This document shows, piece after piece, positions 1-8,519 of a stretch of DNA of 58,621 nucleotides. Origin of the DNA: Phycisphaerales bacterium (GTDB taxonomy: Bacteria > Planctomycetota > Phycisphaerae > Phycisphaerales > SM1A02); the NCBI GenBank assembly GCA_022446885.1, contig JAKVBU010000022.1:1-58621 (forward strand), written 5' to 3'. How positions within the stretch are numbered: the first letter of the stretch is position 1; each line of letters opens with the position of its first letter. Below the pieces are notes generated by a model, which made no database searches, was not told where the DNA came from, and saw nothing but the letters and a program-made list of their open reading frames with translations. A program made the translations under genes and the position numbers.

Positions 1-2
1 CC

Positions 3-1235
3 ATCATCATGGTCACCCCCCCACAGGCCGCAGACGGCAGCCATGAGCTGGAGTCGGCAGCCACAACCAGCGGCTTTGGCAGCGAGCTGGACGTGCCGGT
101 GATCCACATGACACCCGAGGCTTTGGGGCGGATGCTCAATCGCTCAAGCACCTCATTGGATCGACTGATCGACGCCGCCAACAGAGGCGACGGTGGCGTG
201 CGCCATCTGTCATGGCTGGCCCGGGCAAGTCTTGACACCGAGGTCCGCCGCAACGCGCTGTCTACCTTCAACATCGGCGGCATCCTGCCCGGAAGCGGTG
301 AACTTACCGACGGCTGGGTCATCGTCGGCGGCCACTACGACCACATCGGGCACGGCTACACAGGTTCGAGATCTCCCGGGTCGAACGCGATTCACCCTGG
401 CGCCGACGACAACGCCTCAGGAACAGCAGGCGTGCTGGTGCTGGCCCAGCGACTGAAGGCCTGGGCCGATGAACACGAGGGCGATCGCCGCAACATCCTG
501 TTCATGGGCTTTGGCGGCGAGGAGGCGGGCCTCCACGGCTCGCGGTACTTCGTGGACACACCCAGCATCGACCTGTCCAAGGCGAGTGTGATGGTGAATC
601 TCGACATGATCGGCCGACTCAGAGACGACAGTGTGATGCTCGGCGGCACCGGAACAGCCGAGGAATTCGACGAGTTGCTCTTGCCCCACGTCGAGGCTTC
701 AGGGCTGACAGTGCATGCCTCCCGAGGGGGCACTGGCCCCAGTGACCACGCGAGCTTCTTCAGCGGTGGTGTACCCGTGCTCTTCTTCTTTACCGGTCTG
801 CATGATGACTACCACCGCCCTGAAGACGAGGCATGGACTGTTGACCCCGAAGGCGGGCTGCGGATCGTGGAACTGGCAGAGGATGTCATTCAAGATGTCG
901 CCACCCGCGGGCACCAATTGACATTCATCAACACGAGTGAGAGCGGCCCTGCCAGGCGCACCGGCGCCAGGGTTCGACTGGGCATCATGCCGGCCTATGG
1001 CGCCGATCTTGAAACCGGTGTCCAGGTTGAGAGCGTGACCGCAGGTACGAGCGCCGCCGAAGGTGGCCTGAAAGCCGGCGACGTGCTGCTCACCTGGAAC
1101 GGCGACAAACTCGATGGCGGCCGCGACCTCATGGCAGCCCTTCGGACCCACGATCCGGGCGACGAGGTGAAGCTTGAGATTCTGCGTGATGGCAAGAAAG
1201 TGCCTGTGGCGATCACGCTCAAAGGGCGGGACTGA
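3..1235 (+). CDS. M28-family zinc metallopeptidase with C-terminal PDZ domain (5' partial)
   Basis: Probable secreted or envelope aminopeptidase of the M28 family, cut by the window edge. The frame is open from base 3, so the ATG at 9 is probably internal and the signal peptide lies outside. Counting from that Met, the zinc ligands are visible: His109 in GGHYDH, Asp133 in GADDNASG, Glu171/172 in GGEEAG, Asp199 in NLDMIG and His269 in DYHRPED. Residues about 320-405 form a PDZ domain (RLGIMP, then AGDVLLTWNG), which would bind peptide termini. M28 plus PDZ is a common arrangement in bacterial extracellular peptidases. The substrate is not predictable. rnpB follows 39 bases downstream. Confidence 0.88.
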   Translation: MIMVTPPQAADGSHELESAATTSGFGSELDVPVIHMTPEALGRMLNRSSTSLDRLIDAANRGDGGVRHLSWLARASLDTEVRRNALSTFNIGGILPGSGELTDGWVIVGGHYDHIGHGYTGSRSPGSNAIHPGADDNASGTAGVLVLAQRLKAWADEHEGDRRNILFMGFGGEEAGLHGSRYFVDTPSIDLSKASVMVNLDMIGRLRDDSVMLGGTGTAEEFDELLLPHVEASGLTVHASRGGTGPSDHASFFSGGVPVLFFFTGLHDDYHRPEDEAWTVDPEGGLRIVELAEDVIQDVATRGHQLTFINTSESGPARRTGARVRLGIMPAYGADLETGVQVESVTAGTSAAEGGLKAGDVLLTWNGDKLDGGRDLMAALRTHDPGDEVKLEILRDGKKVPVAITLKGRD

Positions 1236-1262
1236 CCACCCGGCCTGCACTCAAATTGCGGA

Positions 1263-1268
1263 TATCAT
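1263..1268 (+). promoter_or_regulatory. Candidate -10 box of rnpB
   Basis: TATCAT ends 6 bases before the first paired base of the RNase P RNA at 1275, which is the spacing expected for a -10 element. No convincing -35 lies at the matching distance, so this is only a candidate. Confidence 0.35.
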
Positions 1269-1273
1269 TCCCC

Positions 1274-1668
<395 letters not shown>

Positions 1669-1682
1669 GACGATCTTTGAGG

Positions 1683-1706
1683 CACGGCCCCGCTCTCGGG
1701 GCCGTG
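1683..1706 (+). terminator. Rho-independent-type hairpin after rnpB
   Basis: A perfect 10-bp stem, CACGGCCCCG / CGGGGCCGTG, closes a CTCT loop 15 bases after the end of rnpB. The following tract (TCTGTTC) is only weakly T-rich. Confidence 0.75.
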
Positions 1707-1746
1707 TCTGTTCATGAACAGCGCGATGCGCGAGTACTATCGCGGC

Positions 1747-2679
1747 ATGACCACCACCCACTGCGCTGTCTGGGCTCGGGGGGATCAAGCCCAGTTGCTC
1801 GGCAATGCCTTCAGCGACCGTGCGCTGCAGTGCGCGCTTCTGGGGTGCGACGACCCGCAAGTGGGCGCCGACCTCGCAGCCGCACTGGGCGCAGAGGCAG
1901 TGGACGACGTACGGCAATTGCTTCATCAGACATCTATCGACGTCCTCTGGCTCGCCTGCCCTGACGTACTCGATGCCGACCTGCGATCGGTCATCAGAGC
2001 GTCCAGTGTGCCCGTGGCGACGTCGGCCCCCTGCCGTGAGGGGTTTGACCCACGTCTTTACGATGGAGACCACGCCCGCTTCATCCCGTTGCTCCGCACC
2101 GGGCCGGCATTTCATGCGGCGACGGGTTGCCTCGAACATCTGGGCCGAGTGCACTGCATGCAGGTTTCAGCCTCAGCGGGTGATCACCAGACATCGCTGG
2201 CCGCCCTGCTGCTGGACTGCGCCGATCTGGTCATGCATACGTGCGGCTTGCCCGACGAGGTCTTCGCCAGCCACAGCGGCGGGGTCGCGCCCTCGGCGGA
2301 TCCAGCCGCGGGCATGAGCGGACATGTGACCGCAACGATGCGATTTGCCGACGGCGCAGCTGCCAGCATCACGGTGAGTGACGGTGGCGGCACCTGGATC
2401 AGACGAGCCACGCTGCTGGGTGAAGGCGGCCGTGTGATCATCACCGACGAAGGCGTTTCGTGGACCGACCCCGATGGCCACGTGCAGGAAGCCCCGCCCA
2501 GTGAGTCTCATGCGACTGCCGGGGGCCTCGCTCGATGGCACTTGCTCAGGCTTGCGGAAGGTGCGCCTGTCGAGCAGCCCGGGCACGAGGCAGCGCTACT
2601 CTGTGAAGCGATTCGCCTCTCGTGCGTCACGGGTCAGATCGAAGTGCCCGAGCATGTGGGCCGGATGTTCGTCAACTGA
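1747..2679 (+). CDS. Degenerate Gfo/Idh/MocA-like oxidoreductase (310 aa)
   Basis: Resembles an NAD(P)-dependent Gfo/Idh/MocA sugar dehydrogenase in overall plan. There is an N-terminal Rossmann-like half (VLWLACPDVLDADLR, then VPVATSAPC). The C-terminal beta-rich half has the family-like run GHVTATMRFADGAAASI and a GGRVIITDEG strand. The glycine-rich nucleotide loop and the usual E-K-P motif are not clear, so activity is uncertain and it may be a non-catalytic relative. An upstream in-frame ATG at 1714 sits directly after the rnpB terminator. The ATG at 1747 is preferred because protein-like sequence begins there (MTTTHCAVW). A TACTAT box at 1735-1740 would place transcription start about at this ATG, suggesting a leaderless mRNA. 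The neighbours give no pathway context. Confidence 0.7.
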   Translation: MTTTHCAVWARGDQAQLLGNAFSDRALQCALLGCDDPQVGADLAAALGAEAVDDVRQLLHQTSIDVLWLACPDVLDADLRSVIRASSVPVATSAPCREGFDPRLYDGDHARFIPLLRTGPAFHAATGCLEHLGRVHCMQVSASAGDHQTSLAALLLDCADLVMHTCGLPDEVFASHSGGVAPSADPAAGMSGHVTATMRFADGAAASITVSDGGGTWIRRATLLGEGGRVIITDEGVSWTDPDGHVQEAPPSESHATAGGLARWHLLRLAEGAPVEQPGHEAALLCEAIRLSCVTGQIEVPEHVGRMFVN

Positions 2680-2755
2680 CCGGCAAAGAGCAGCAGATTC
2701 CAAGACGTTCATCGCACCATGGACATGGTGATACCCCAACCACCCGGCATGGTGG

Positions 2756-3505
2756 TCAGCCTCCAAAGAGCTGCCGGTGCAGGGGGGCCACGACCTGCGG
2801 AATCACCCGCTCTTCGCTCAGGCGCTCTGCCCATCCGGCCAGTGACCCAAAGACCTCGTCGAATTGATCCAGCGAGGTGAATGGGCCGCGACGACGAACT
2901 GTGAGATACACGCTGACGGGCGTGTCCACACGAGCCTCCACCTGCCCTTGGGGCCGCGTTCGTATCTCGATGACGGCACATGACGCTGGATCGCCAGCCA
3001 GCCTGAAGGCCAACATGGGCTGGACATCGACCAGTTCATCGCCGTCAGTCACCAGGCCTGCCAGTGGCGAGGTGTCGAGGAACGTGTCAAAGACCGCTTC
3101 GTCTCGATTACCGCCAACTGGCAGGTCGAAGCCGAAGACCAGATCGATCGACTCCACGTCGAGGGGCGTGATACTCAGGTAGTAGGGCGCATTGCGGAGT
3201 ACGACTCGATGCAGGTGATAAGGCGCCGCAAGGTCCAGTGGATTGACCATGCCGCTGCGAACGCTCGTGCGCTGCAGTGACAACCACGCCCCGTGACGCT
3301 CATCTCCTTCCGTCTCCAATGCAAACTCATCGGCGTAGCGGCGTAGCGATGTCAGCGCTGGGCACTCACGGCGGACTCGATCGAACAGATCGAGGACTGC
3401 CTCTCGCCGAGAGGGCAAGTCCATGGTCAGCCCCAACCGCTGATTGACGTAGACATCGCTGCACAAGGCGGCGGCGCCCTCAATGACGGGTCCCACGTGG
3501 GTCAT
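2756..3505 (-). CDS. Conserved-looking protein of unknown function (249 aa)
   Basis: No family recognised. The start at 3505 gives a 4-nt ATGA overlap with the stop of the DUF418 gene, so it is very probably translated coupled to it. The upstream extension of this frame to 3826 lies inside that gene and is not credible. The protein is soluble, with no signal peptide or membrane span. It has short acidic strands (ESIDLVFGFDLPVGG) and a run of Arg/Thr beta-like segments (PVSVYLTVRRRGPF). It is the last gene of the sucC-HAD-DUF418 transcription unit and converges on the oxidoreductase gene with a 76-base gap, which holds a weak CACCAT/ATGGTG hairpin at 2715-2730. Confidence 0.72.
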   Translation of the reverse strand: MTHVGPVIEGAAALCSDVYVNQRLGLTMDLPSRREAVLDLFDRVRRECPALTSLRRYADEFALETEGDERHGAWLSLQRTSVRSGMVNPLDLAAPYHLHRVVLRNAPYYLSITPLDVESIDLVFGFDLPVGGNRDEAVFDTFLDTSPLAGLVTDGDELVDVQPMLAFRLAGDPASCAVIEIRTRPQGQVEARVDTPVSVYLTVRRRGPFTSLDQFDEVFGSLAGWAERLSEERVIPQVVAPLHRQLFGG

Positions 3506-4767
3506 GCGTTCGACTCCCTGACAATCATCGGCTGAGGCTTCATGAAGACCAGCGTTCGCCACAACCACTCGAGCGGGCCGAAGCGGAATTGTCGCAGCCA
3601 CCAGAGCGATCCCAGCAGTTGCACAATCCAGATTCCGACGATGACGATCCACTGATCGGCGTACCCAAGATGGCCGTAGAGCCCGACGCCCCAGCCATAG
3701 AAGAGCACGCTGCACAGCACCGATTGCCCGATGTAGTTGGTCAGCGCCATGCGGCCGGTCGCGGCAAGGGCCCGACTCACGAAGCCCCGAGCGCCTCGCG
3801 AGAGCGCCATCACAAGCCCGATCCACGCCATCGCGGTGAAAACCGATCCGTAGAAGGCAGGCAGCCCGTTCAGGAATATGACATCAATGGGATCCCAACC
3901 ACCAGCCTCGTTGAGTTGCAGCGTCCAACTGGTCAGGGCGAGGCCGACGACGCCTCCGCCCATGATCCAGCCGCAGTAGAACCCGGTTGAACGGCTTCCA
4001 CTGAACACGCCCCAGTTGAACAGGGCCATGCCGATCAACATCAACCCCCCAACCCGCCACACGAGAAACGCCGGCAGCAGGAAGAAGTGCATGCCCGCAC
4101 TCTCCGACACCCGATGTTCCATCTGGTCGAGCCACCCTCCCTGCATCATCGCCATGTACCGCTGCATGCCATCGACATCAGGTGAGAAAGCTGCCGAAAG
4201 AGCGGCCCGCTCTTGGGGTGACCACCAGGGCTCGGTCGCGCCAATTCCAGCCCAGATGAGGCCCCCGATGATCAACAGGCCAATGCCCAGCCCAAGTTGC
4301 CACCCGGGGCGCAGCGACCAGCAGGCATACAGCAACATGCCGCAAACGGCGTAACTGACAAGGATGTCGCCCCACCAGATCAGGTAGGCATGAATCAACC
4401 CGATCACCAGCAGCCAGACCATGCGCCGATAGTGCATGCTCGCCGGCGACCCACCGCGATCCGTGATGCGCCGGGCCATGAGCACGATGCCTGCGCCAAA
4501 GAGCATCGAGAAGATGGACATGAACTTCTGATCGCCCAGCAGCTGCACGATCCAGAAGACCCACTCATCCAGCGCGGAAAAAACACCCCCGCCTTCCAAC
4601 GTGGGATTCCAGTACGCCCCCGAGTGCAACGCGAAGGTGCGAATGTTCAATATCAAGATGCCCAACACCGCCACGCCGCGAAGCACGTCGATGGTGGGAA
4701 TCCGTTCCCGTTTCCCGGTTGGCCCAAGAAGCGCCGGGGGGCTCAGGCTGACATCCGCTCCAGCCAC
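3502..4767 (-). CDS. DUF418-family multi-pass membrane protein (YeiB-like)
   Basis: A polytopic inner-membrane protein of 421 residues. Family features visible are the N-terminal IDVLRGVAVLGILILNIR, the early FMSIFSMLFGAG segment, and the C-terminal DUF418 block (GRMALTNYIGQSVLC, then GPLEWLWRTL). About ten hydrophobic segments are apparent. DUF418 proteins are thought to be acyltransferase-like or transport-related; the substrate is unknown. The start used is GTG at 4767, inside the end of the HAD gene (25-nt overlap); no better in-frame start precedes IDVLRG. It overlaps the next gene by ATGA. Confidence 0.87.
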   Translation of the reverse strand: MAGADVSLSPPALLGPTGKRERIPTIDVLRGVAVLGILILNIRTFALHSGAYWNPTLEGGGVFSALDEWVFWIVQLLGDQKFMSIFSMLFGAGIVLMARRITDRGGSPASMHYRRMVWLLVIGLIHAYLIWWGDILVSYAVCGMLLYACWSLRPGWQLGLGIGLLIIGGLIWAGIGATEPWWSPQERAALSAAFSPDVDGMQRYMAMMQGGWLDQMEHRVSESAGMHFFLLPAFLVWRVGGLMLIGMALFNWGVFSGSRSTGFYCGWIMGGGVVGLALTSWTLQLNEAGGWDPIDVIFLNGLPAFYGSVFTAMAWIGLVMALSRGARGFVSRALAATGRMALTNYIGQSVLCSVLFYGWGVGLYGHLGYADQWIVIVGIWIVQLLGSLWWLRQFRFGPLEWLWRTLVFMKPQPMIVRESNA

Positions 4768-5411
4768 GCCATCACGGTACCCGTATCAGACAGATCATCG
4801 AGCAACAGATCAGGTTGTCCACACGCCAGCGTGTCCCTCGAACAGACACCTGTCGCTACCGCAATGACCCGGCACCCGCATGCCCTGGCGCAGCTGATGT
4901 CGTGCAACGTATCCCCGATGATCACCGTCTGCCCCGGCACGCTGTTGGTACATCGCTGCATGGCAATGTGAGGCAAGTGGTTACGGCTTGGCCCATCTTC
5001 GGCCCATGCCTGCACCGCAAAGCGGCTTGGGTCGATTCCAGCCGCCCGAAGTTTCAACTGCCCGCTGCCGGAGAAGTTTCCCGTCAGCAACCCGAGCGTC
5101 CAACCAATTCTCGCCTCGATTGCATCAAGCAGCCCAGAGACGCCTGGCAATAGTTCGACCCGGTGATCGCTCTGGAGCAGGTGGGCCAAGTGCCGCTCGT
5201 AGGTTTGCCGGAGGACGGCCAACTTGTCGATCGCCACATCGAGCCGTTTGAAGGCCTCGGCGATGATCTGCCCGTCGAGGCGGCCACCGACCTCAATACC
5301 TTCGAGCGAGAAGTGCTCGTGAATGCAGGCACGCCCCGCTGATGTGAGCGCTTGGACACCCGCACGCATCGATGACAGCAGCGTGCCGTCGATGTCGAAG
5401 AGCAAGAGCAC
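4743..5411 (-). CDS. HAD-family hydrolase, phosphoglycolate phosphatase-like
   Basis: A 222-residue haloacid dehalogenase phosphatase. Motif I is FDIDGT, with the nucleophile Asp6 and acid/base Asp8. Motif II is the Thr in LLTGN, and motif IV is the GDTLHD pair. A helical cap lies between motifs I and II, as in the PGPase/beta-phosphoglucomutase subgroup. The start is GTG, two bases downstream of the sucC stop, so it is probably translated from the sucC message. It overlaps the DUF418 gene by 25 nt. The substrate is not predictable; phosphoglycolate is one option. Confidence 0.85.
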   Translation of the reverse strand: MLLLFDIDGTLLSSMRAGVQALTSAGRACIHEHFSLEGIEVGGRLDGQIIAEAFKRLDVAIDKLAVLRQTYERHLAHLLQSDHRVELLPGVSGLLDAIEARIGWTLGLLTGNFSGSGQLKLRAAGIDPSRFAVQAWAEDGPSRNHLPHIAMQRCTNSVPGQTVIIGDTLHDISCARACGCRVIAVATGVCSRDTLACGQPDLLLDDLSDTGTVMAWLERMSA

Positions 5412-5412
5412 C

Positions 5413-6609
5413 TCAGCCGACAGCTGCGCACACCTTGGCGGCCGCGTCTTCCAGGTCGGTGGCGGTTCGCATCGTGGGCAGGCGCTCTGAGGCCTCTTCC
5501 AGAATCACGCGAGCGGCCTCGACGTTCGTCCCCTCCAGTCGAACGACCAGCGGCACTTCGAAGCCGACTTCTTCAGCAGCCGCGACAATGGCACGGGCGA
5601 TCCGATCGCATTGCATGATGCCACCAAAGATGTTCACCAGGACACCCTTGACCGTGTCCTCGGACAAGATGATCCTGAACGCCTCGGTCACCGCTTCCTG
5701 ACTGGCGTCACCACCCACATCGAGGAAGTTGGCCGGCTCACCACCATGCAACTTGATGATGTCCATGGTGCTCATGGCCAATCCGGCGCCGTTGACCAGA
5801 CAGCCGATGTCTCCCTCGAGCGCCACAAAAGACAAGCCGGCCTCCTTCGCCCGCATCTCATCGGGGTCTTCCTCAGTGGGATCAAAGCAACTGGCGATGT
5901 CCTTCTGCCGAAACAGTGCGTTGTCATCGAAATTGAACTTGGCGTCGATAGCCAGCACCTGCCCGTCGGGATGCGACTCGTCTGCTGGCGTGATGATCAG
6001 CGGGTTGATCTCCGCCAGCGATGCGTCTGAAGACTCAAACACCTTGGCCAACTGCATGCAGACAGCCGTGAATTGGCGTACTTGCCGCCCACGCAGGCCC
6101 AGCGTGAAGGCCAGCGACGTTGCCTGCCAGGGCCGCAGCCCGTCCAGCGGGTGCAGAGGAACGGTATGAATCGCCTCGGGGCGAGCCTCGGCCACCTGCT
6201 CGATTTCAACACCCCCTTCGGCAGAGGCGATCAACGTGTTGGTGCGTCGCATTCGATCTGTGGTGATGGCCAGATAGAGCTCTCGCTCGATATCCACGCC
6301 CTCGGCGATCAACAGCCGCGTCACTTCCAGCCCCTCGGGCGGGGTCTGGGGCGACACCATCTTGTTGCCGAGCATGAACGTCGCGGCGTCGGTGACCTCC
6401 TCGGTGGAACTCACGACCTTCACAAACCCGGCCTTGCCGCGGCCGCCGGCATGCACCTGCGCCTTCACGACCACGATGCTCGCCCCCTGCTGGAACAACT
6501 CACCGGCAACACGCGTTGCTTCTTCAACGCTCGTGACCATCGCCCCGCCGGGGACTGGCACACCGCCACGGGCCAGAAGCGATCGGGCCTGGTATTCGTG
6601 AATCTTCAT
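5413..6609 (-). CDS. sucC: Succinate-CoA ligase, beta subunit
   Basis: Beta subunit of succinyl-CoA synthetase, the substrate-level phosphorylation step of the TCA cycle; 398 residues, the usual length. It begins with the family's MKIHEYQARSLL. It has an ATP-grasp domain with VHAGGRGKAG (about 52-61) and, later, the CoA/phosphohistidine region INIFGGI-like (VNIFGGIMQCD). The ATG at 6609 is chosen over the ATG at 6627 because it starts exactly at the family N-terminus and has AGAAGAG just upstream. sucD, normally adjacent, is absent. Instead the gene leads an operon with a HAD phosphatase, a DUF418 protein and an unknown protein. Confidence 0.96.
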   Translation of the reverse strand: MKIHEYQARSLLARGGVPVPGGAMVTSVEEATRVAGELFQQGASIVVVKAQVHAGGRGKAGFVKVVSSTEEVTDAATFMLGNKMVSPQTPPEGLEVTRLLIAEGVDIERELYLAITTDRMRRTNTLIASAEGGVEIEQVAEARPEAIHTVPLHPLDGLRPWQATSLAFTLGLRGRQVRQFTAVCMQLAKVFESSDASLAEINPLIITPADESHPDGQVLAIDAKFNFDDNALFRQKDIASCFDPTEEDPDEMRAKEAGLSFVALEGDIGCLVNGAGLAMSTMDIIKLHGGEPANFLDVGGDASQEAVTEAFRIILSEDTVKGVLVNIFGGIMQCDRIARAIVAAAEEVGFEVPLVVRLEGTNVEAARVILEEASERLPTMRTATDLEDAAAKVCAAVG

Positions 6610-6729
6610 CTCTTCTGATGCTCCCAAGCGGGTTCGAGGGCCCTGGACGGGCCGTGTTTGAAGCGGGGCATCCTAGCAGCCTCGTGGCCACTGGCGACGC
6701 TGAACTCCGGCCCCTAGCATCTGCCTCCC

Positions 6730-7290
6730 ATGGCACGAACACCCTCGACGATGGTTCCGCTGGGCACCCCAATGCCCGAGTTCACATTGCCTGACGCCAG
6801 TGGTCAAACGCACACGGCGCAACAGGTCTGCGGCGATCGTGGCACGCTGGTCATCTTCATGTGCAATCACTGTCCGTTTGTCGTGCACATCGCAGACATG
6901 CTGGGCTCGCTTGCATCGCGGTACATGCCTCAAGGCATCGGCGTGGTTGGCATCAACAGCAATGACATCGAGGCCTATCCTCAGGATGGCCCCGAGGCCA
7001 TGATCGAATTCGCCCGGACGCATGATCTGAAATTCCCATATCTGCTGGATGCCTCACAGGAGGTCGCCAGGGCCTTTGATGCGGCATGCACACCAGACTT
7101 CTTCCTGTATGCACAATCACGCAGATTGGTGTATCGTGGCCAATTGGATGACGCACGGCCGGGCTCGGACGCTCCGGTCAGCGGCCGTGATTTGATCGCC
7201 GCTATGGATGCGGTACTTGAGGGAACCCCCGTCCCCCATGAGCAGGTGCCATCGTTGGGATGCAACATCAAGTGGAAAGCGGCCGACTGA
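6730..7290 (+). CDS. Thioredoxin-like / AhpC-TSA family redox protein
   Basis: A cytoplasmic thioredoxin-fold protein of 186 residues, with no signal peptide. It has the CNHCPF motif (Cys45 and Cys48), a family-typical IGVVGINSND strand, and CTPDFFLYA carrying the cis-Pro. This matches the 'thioredoxin family protein' group related to ResA/AhpC, in which the CxxC pair acts as a dithiol reductant or sensor. It is divergent from sucC with a 120-base shared upstream region. A TAGCAT box at 6715-6720 may be its -10. Confidence 0.85.
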   Translation: MARTPSTMVPLGTPMPEFTLPDASGQTHTAQQVCGDRGTLVIFMCNHCPFVVHIADMLGSLASRYMPQGIGVVGINSNDIEAYPQDGPEAMIEFARTHDLKFPYLLDASQEVARAFDAACTPDFFLYAQSRRLVYRGQLDDARPGSDAPVSGRDLIAAMDAVLEGTPVPHEQVPSLGCNIKWKAAD

Positions 7291-7327
7291 TGTCGGTGTA
7301 CCTGACGCAGGACAGAGCAACAGATTC

Positions 7328-7792
7328 ATGGCAGCAAAGTCAAAGACTGCAAAGACAAGTTCCAAGACTTCCCGTAACGGCAAAGTAAAAGTAATCAAGC
7401 GATACCCCACCGCCAACGACCGCACGGAGAGTGTGGCTCTTTGGCACGACTCCTCACTGCTGCGTAGGTTGTACGAGGAAGAAGGCAAGAGTCAGGGCGA
7501 GATCGCTCAAGAACTGGGCTGCTCGCTGGTCACCGTCAACAAGGCATTCAAGAAGGCCGGCATCAAGGCCAAGCGTGGGCGCCGCCCCACTGACCATCTG
7601 GCCAAGCATGGCCGCCCAGTGAACGCTCCCCGCATCGCTGGAGGCCGACCACGCCGTCGCGGCACGCCCGACCTGCGAGGCCTTTCGGTGCGAGAGCGGG
7701 TCAACGAACTCGCTGACATGATGGACCGACTCGGGCCCCAAGGCCGCGACGCTGTCCGCCAGGATCTGCACGATCTGATCGACCGCCTCTGA
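7328..7792 (+). CDS. Small helix-turn-helix DNA-binding protein (154 aa)
   Basis: A basic protein with a Lys/Ser/Thr-rich N-terminal tail. A helix-turn-helix spans about residues 46-77 (RRLYEEEGKSQGEIAQELGC, then SLVTVNKAFKKAGI). A second Arg-rich linker follows (GGRPRRRGTPDLRG), then an acidic C-terminal helix (VRERVNELADMMDRLGPQG). The HTH resembles those of sigma-70 region 4 or Mor/resolvase proteins, but no catalytic domain is present. The start at 7328 is taken because the coding character begins at MAAKSK. An in-frame extension to 7208 would overlap the thioredoxin gene. The function is inferred only as a transcription or nucleoid factor. Confidence 0.75.
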   Translation: MAAKSKTAKTSSKTSRNGKVKVIKRYPTANDRTESVALWHDSSLLRRLYEEEGKSQGEIAQELGCSLVTVNKAFKKAGIKAKRGRRPTDHLAKHGRPVNAPRIAGGRPRRRGTPDLRGLSVRERVNELADMMDRLGPQGRDAVRQDLHDLIDRL

Positions 7793-7814
7793 ACCTGTAC
7801 CGGTCTCAATAGAC

Positions 7815-7865
7815 GGGCAGGCTTCATCGAAAGGGCTGGCTTCATCAAAAGGGCAGGCTTTACCC
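7815..7865. repeat. Imperfect 18-bp tandem repeat (2.8 copies)
   Basis: Copies start at 7815, 7833 and 7851 with consensus GGGCAGGCTTCATCAAAA. Copies 1 and 2 differ at two positions, and copy 3 decays after GGGCAGGCTTTACC. It lies between the convergent HTH and small membrane protein genes. Confidence 0.8.
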
Positions 7866-7891
7866 ACCCGGGCTGTTGGTGCGCTTTGGCT

Positions 7892-8071
7892 TCAGCCTCT
7901 GCGCCCCCAGATGAGCCAGAGCACGCCAGTCACCAGCAAGGTCAGCCCAATGCTGCCCAAGACGTCGATGTGCACATGCACACCGGCCAGCCAGAAAATC
8001 AGATTGAGGGCCAACAGAATGCCGACGAAGACCACTAGCCGAATTGCGAGGGAGTTGGTGCGGTCAGCCAT
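7892..8071 (-). CDS. 59-residue membrane protein
   Basis: A short gene with two predicted transmembrane helices, roughly residues 10-30 (LAIRLVVFVGILLALNLIFW) and 38-55 (LGSIGLTLLVTGVLWLIW), and a short His-containing loop between them. An ideal AGGAGG Shine-Dalgarno ends 7 bases before the ATG. It ends in a basic GRRG tail, consistent with a cytoplasmic C-terminus. It is the last gene of the operon 10460>7892, 31 bases after yjbQ. The family is not recognised; it resembles small DUF5668/LiaF-type or phage-shock-type two-helix proteins only in shape. Confidence 0.8.
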   Translation of the reverse strand: MADRTNSLAIRLVVFVGILLALNLIFWLAGVHVHIDVLGSIGLTLLVTGVLWLIWGRRG

Positions 8072-8102
8072 GTCGAGCCTCCTGGGGATTCAACAAGAGA
8101 GA

Positions 8103-8519
8103 TCAGTTTGCTTCGTGGATCAACGTGACGATGAGTCGCCGCTGGTGCCCCCGGCGACGATGCTCACACAGGTAGACGCCCTGCCAGGTGCCCAGCGCCA
8201 GCGACCCACCGGACACGGGCAGAACAACCGACGTACCGGTGAGCATGGCCCGAACATGCGAGGGCATGTCGTCTGGCCCTTCATGTGTGTGGGTCCAGGC
8301 GGGATCGTCTTCGGCCGCCGCCCGGCTCAACCACTGCTCCAGATCATGCCGGGCTGAGGGATCGGCGTTCTCCTGAACAGTGAGGCTCGCAGACGTGTGC
8401 AGCACATGGACGTGGCACAGACCGTCTCGAACTGGCCCGGCTCGCACGATGTCGTCGATCGATCGAGTGATCTCAACGAAGCCCTGCCCGGCAGTGTCGA
8501 TGGTGAGCGTGGCGCTCAC
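8103..8519 (-). CDS. YjbQ-family (UPF0047) protein
   Basis: A 138-residue member of the YjbQ/UPF0047 family, for which secondary thiamine-phosphate synthase activity has been reported in E. coli YjbQ. Visible family marks are HTSASLTVQENADP, the WTHTHEGPDDMPSHVRAML segment with its conserved histidines, and the C-terminal signature LGTWQGVYLCEHR. The GTG start overlaps the lipoprotein gene's stop (GTGA), so the two are probably translationally coupled. Confidence 0.9.
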   Translation of the reverse strand: MSATLTIDTAGQGFVEITRSIDDIVRAGPVRDGLCHVHVLHTSASLTVQENADPSARHDLEQWLSRAAAEDDPAWTHTHEGPDDMPSHVRAMLTGTSVVLPVSGGSLALGTWQGVYLCEHRRRGHQRRLIVTLIHEAN

